This document shows positions 6,574-8,521 of a stretch of 8,521 nt of DNA, in pieces. Position 1 is the stretch's first letter, and the number at the start of each line of letters is the position of its first letter. Under the pieces are notes generated by a model, which had not been told where the DNA came from, did no database searches, and saw only the letters and a list, made by a program, of their open reading frames with translations. The position numbers were made by a program, and so were the translations under genes. The DNA is from Halobacteriales archaeon (GTDB taxonomy: Archaea; Halobacteriota; Halobacteria; Halorutilales; JAHENH01), in NCBI GenBank assembly GCA_018609935.1, contig JAHENH010000169.1, forward strand, positions 1 through 8,521. The letters are read 5' to 3'.

Positions 6574-7265
6574 TTATGTCCAAAATCCTCCGCAAGTACC
6601 AGTATTAACAAGTCTTGCAAGTAAAGTCATATATTTATCATTTTTTGATTTAGGTATGTATACTACAAACCACATATTTCGAAAGTTCTCTGTATATCCA
6701 CCATGAAGCTTAATAGAATTTATATTAGGTATTTTATCCGGTACTCCATAGGTGTGTGTATAAACTTTTGTTTCAGATATATTTCTATAAGCCCTTAATG
6801 TACCCCTTTCATCATCTAATCTTGAAAACTCTTGAAAACCTAATCTAAGTGTTCCTCAAGAGTTATTCCAAGCAACTGTTCTATATATCTTGATATTAAT
6901 ATCAATAGAAGTTTTTCTTTATGGTCCAGAGGATAACCCTAACCAAAAAGGGAACTTCATCGAGGTTTTTTATTACATCTGGTATATTTACTTTCCCAAG
7001 TCTTGAACCAGTTTTATACAGATCAGAATTAATTAATAAAACAGAATTCTCTAAAGATATAAAACTAAAAGTAGATATAACTTCATTATTTTTCAACATA
7101 AAACGCATCACTATCATATTTATTCGTATCTATTTAGATAACATCTATAGTTCGGTTTTTAAAATATCCTCAAAAATATTCTGAAACTTCTTTGGCTCAG
7201 TTAGATTTACTACCACTATAGAATACTAACAGTCTTTTCTTCAAGAAAAAATCAGACAAAGACAT
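6574..7265 (-). pseudogene. broken DICT sensory-domain regulator gene
   Basis: Pieced across frames, the minus strand encodes a haloarchaeal-type DICT sensory-domain protein of about 230 residues. It starts MSLSDFF at ATG 7265. After shifts near a T6 run and again near 7216, VVVNLTEPKKFQNIFEDIL follows (to about 7148). After another shift IDTNKYDSDAFYVEK appears (7133-7089). Then comes the diagnostic LLINSDLYKTGSRLG and IPDVIKNLDEVPF, in an open stretch that stops at 6902. A further shift near 6910 leads to AWNNS, an in-frame TGA (6858-6856), then GTLRLGFQEFSRLDDERGT, YTHTYGVPD, LHGGYTENFRNMWFVVY and the terminal GGFWT before TAA 6576-6574. At least four frame changes plus a stop make it non-functional as read. 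DICT proteins are thought to be sensor modules of signalling and transcription regulators; the ligand is unknown. The identification is from memory of conserved family motifs. Clustered indel errors in the assembly are the alternative explanation. Confidence 0.75.
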
Positions 7266-7403
7266 ATAAAGAATATAATTTGTTAGCTCTTAAGATTTAT
7301 TTATCCAATTATTTTCTAAAAAATATTCTTTTGGTTTAACTTAAGATAAAAAACTTATTTTTGTAGGTATTAGAGAATTATTACCAATTCTAAAAAAAAT
7401 AAA
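7266..7403. other. intergenic spacer between the flippase-like gene and the DICT pseudogene
   Basis: This is AT-rich spacer with scattered stops in all minus-strand frames. It would hold the lost promoter of the DICT gene, but no TATA element stands out from the background. Confidence 0.4.
7392..7399 (-). terminator. oligo-T terminator-like run after the flippase-like gene
   Basis: Eight A on the plus strand (T8 in the transcript sense) lie five bases past the stop codon of the flippase-like gene. Oligo-T runs without hairpins are the usual archaeal intrinsic terminators. The AT-rich context lowers certainty. Confidence 0.5.
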
Positions 7404-8405
7404 TTATTTATTTATTTTTTTACCCGGTAAAGTTAAAAAAGATATATATCCTAGCAAAATTCCTGGCCAAAATGTTGTGAATCTAAATATTATTCCTATA
7501 GCAAGAGCAGTTGCTAAATCCAAATTTAAGAATGTAGCGAGTGCTGTAGCCATTACAGCCTCATATGTACCTGAACCACCAGGTGTGGGTGTAAATCCCG
7601 CAACGGCTGCGATAGGTAAAACAAAATAAAGCGGTGTTAAATTAGTAGTCACCCCAACGGATCTAATAACTAGATATAAACTAAAGACTTGGAGTATAAA
7701 AAATCCATGTGCTATAATTGCTGTTTTAACAAGATTTCTTTTATTTTTACCAAGCTTTCCAAATGAATCTTGAAGGCTGTACATTTTTTTTTCAAATTTC
7801 TCAATATATACCTTACCTACTCCTATTTTTTCTAACAAGATAGAAATAAACCACACTATACGGAATTCTATATATCCAGATTTAAACCATAATAGATATG
7901 TTATAGTTCCACCAACTAACGTCACAAGAAACGCTATATATAATATCTCTAATATAAAGCTATTCAATGAATTTGATAATAATAGGTATAAAGCCCCACC
8001 AAATATAAAGGTAAATATTGGTACAGTATTTATTATATCTGCAGATATAACTGCAGATAATGCTTTTTCATATTCTATATTACTATTATCTTTAATTATA
8101 TATGCCATAAAAGGTTCACCTCCAAATTGTCCTAAAGGAGTTATAGAGTTCATAAAGTTACCTGCCATAAATAATTTTAAAGTTTCAAAAAAAGTTTTAT
8201 CACCCCCAACACAGTTCAGAAAATGATACCAAGAATTAGACCATATAGGTATAACGCATATACCAACTCCTATAGCAGATACTAATAATAATTTATCGGC
8301 TCTATTTATAACATCTATAAATTTATTAAAATCAGATATATATATCAATATTATAAAAATAGATGTAGCAACTCCGAACCATAACACTTTAGATCTATCT
8401 ACCAT
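7404..8405 (-). CDS. UPF0104/flippase-like (lysylphosphatidylglycerol synthase TM region) integral membrane protein
   Basis: This 333-residue polytopic membrane protein belongs to the UPF0104 family (LPG_synthase_TM, the AglD/YbhN-like domain). Hydrophobic segments lie near 8-24, 39-57, 118-144, 150-172, 182-192, 226-248, 258-272, 284-306 and 311-326. Two family motifs are clear: NSITPLGQFGGEPF (86-99) and PTPGGSGTYEA (273-283), followed by RFTTFWPGILLG (308-319). No soluble catalytic domain is attached, so it is the stand-alone membrane form. Members are proposed to move or help use lipid-linked substrates, but the substrate cannot be read from sequence. ATG 8405 has no Shine-Dalgarno; an ATTAATAAATT element about 26 bp upstream would suit a leaderless transcript. 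It has no obvious link to N2O reduction and ends with a T8 run, so it is probably a separate transcription unit. Confidence 0.85.
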   Translation of the reverse strand: MVDRSKVLWFGVATSIFIILIYISDFNKFIDVINRADKLLLVSAIGVGICVIPIWSNSWYHFLNCVGGDKTFFETLKLFMAGNFMNSITPLGQFGGEPFMAYIIKDNSNIEYEKALSAVISADIINTVPIFTFIFGGALYLLLSNSLNSFILEILYIAFLVTLVGGTITYLLWFKSGYIEFRIVWFISILLEKIGVGKVYIEKFEKKMYSLQDSFGKLGKNKRNLVKTAIIAHGFFILQVFSLYLVIRSVGVTTNLTPLYFVLPIAAVAGFTPTPGGSGTYEAVMATALATFLNLDLATALAIGIIFRFTTFWPGILLGYISFLTLPGKKINK

Positions 8406-8521
8406 GATATATAACTAATTAAATTAATTTATTAATTATACTTTTTTCCATTTACTATTTCTTCTTAAAACAATATAGTAGATTTATTTCTAAAAATATA
8501 TCTATTATTTTTTTTAATTTA
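8406..8521. other. AT-rich upstream region of the flippase-like gene
   Basis: This end of the window has no gene that I can support. It contains overlapping TTAAT-type elements (8417-8440) that may be the promoter of the gene at 8405, plus homopolymer A and T runs. Nothing else is recognisable. Confidence 0.4.

Noticed and set aside
6856..6858. TGA in the DICT remnant as a recoded codon
   Set aside because: The same gene has several frameshifts, and no other gene in the window contains an internal TGA, so decay or sequence error is simpler.
6921..7184. Plus-strand 87-codon open frame across the DICT remnant
   Set aside because: The minus strand here carries recognisable DICT motifs in register; the plus frame has none.
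8417..8440. AT palindrome-like TTAATTAAATTAATTTATTAATTA region as an operator
   Set aside because: It is only an imperfect inverted repeat made of A and T, expected by chance in this composition.
1..8521. CRISPR array, tRNA, rRNA or insertion sequence
   Set aside because: No regularly spaced direct repeats, tRNA-like cloverleaf, rRNA segment, transposase motif or terminal inverted repeats were found on either strand.

Overview
The window looks archaeal and related to Halobacteria, from a low-GC genome. Three things point there: two Tat-type substrates with lipobox-like LAGC motifs, a halocyanin-type blue copper protein, and a decayed DICT-domain regulator of a family I know mainly from haloarchaea. 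The base composition is far more AT-rich than typical haloarchaea, and the flippase-like protein and NosF are not strongly acidic. A low-GC relative of haloarchaea, such as the marine Hikarchaeia (Marine Group IV) lineage, is therefore a reasonable but unproven guess.

Positions 1-6333 hold a nitrous-oxide-reduction (nos) operon, all on the minus strand. In transcription order it encodes a Tat-exported halocyanin-like electron carrier (6333-5818), the N2O reductase NosZ (5757-3751), a four-helix membrane protein of a nos-cluster-associated family with unknown function (3723-2971), the copper-site maturation protein NosD (2923-1550), the ABC ATPase NosF (1557-637) and the permease NosY (650 to beyond the left edge, 3' end missing). 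nosD/nosF overlap by 8 nt and nosF/nosY by 14 nt. The expected logic is that halocyanin delivers electrons to NosZ outside the membrane, while NosD-F-Y supplies what is needed to build the Cu centres. A nosL copper chaperone would be expected to the left but is not visible.

The leader at 6334-6573 carries a perfect inverted repeat, CGAAC-AA-GTTCG, and two TATA-like elements. The repeat closely resembles the site reported for the haloarchaeal denitrification regulator NarO.

Positions 6574-7265 are a broken DICT sensory-domain gene on the minus strand, with several frameshifts and an in-frame TGA. An oligo-T terminator-like run lies upstream of it. Positions 7404-8405 encode an intact UPF0104/flippase-like integral membrane protein, and 8406-8521 is AT-rich upstream DNA.

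Much of the nos operon (about 60-640, 1740-2690, 3240-5720 and 5820-6210) has a strongly G+T-biased coding strand. nosF, the nosD/membrane-protein junction and the flanking genes do not, so the operon is a compositional mosaic.
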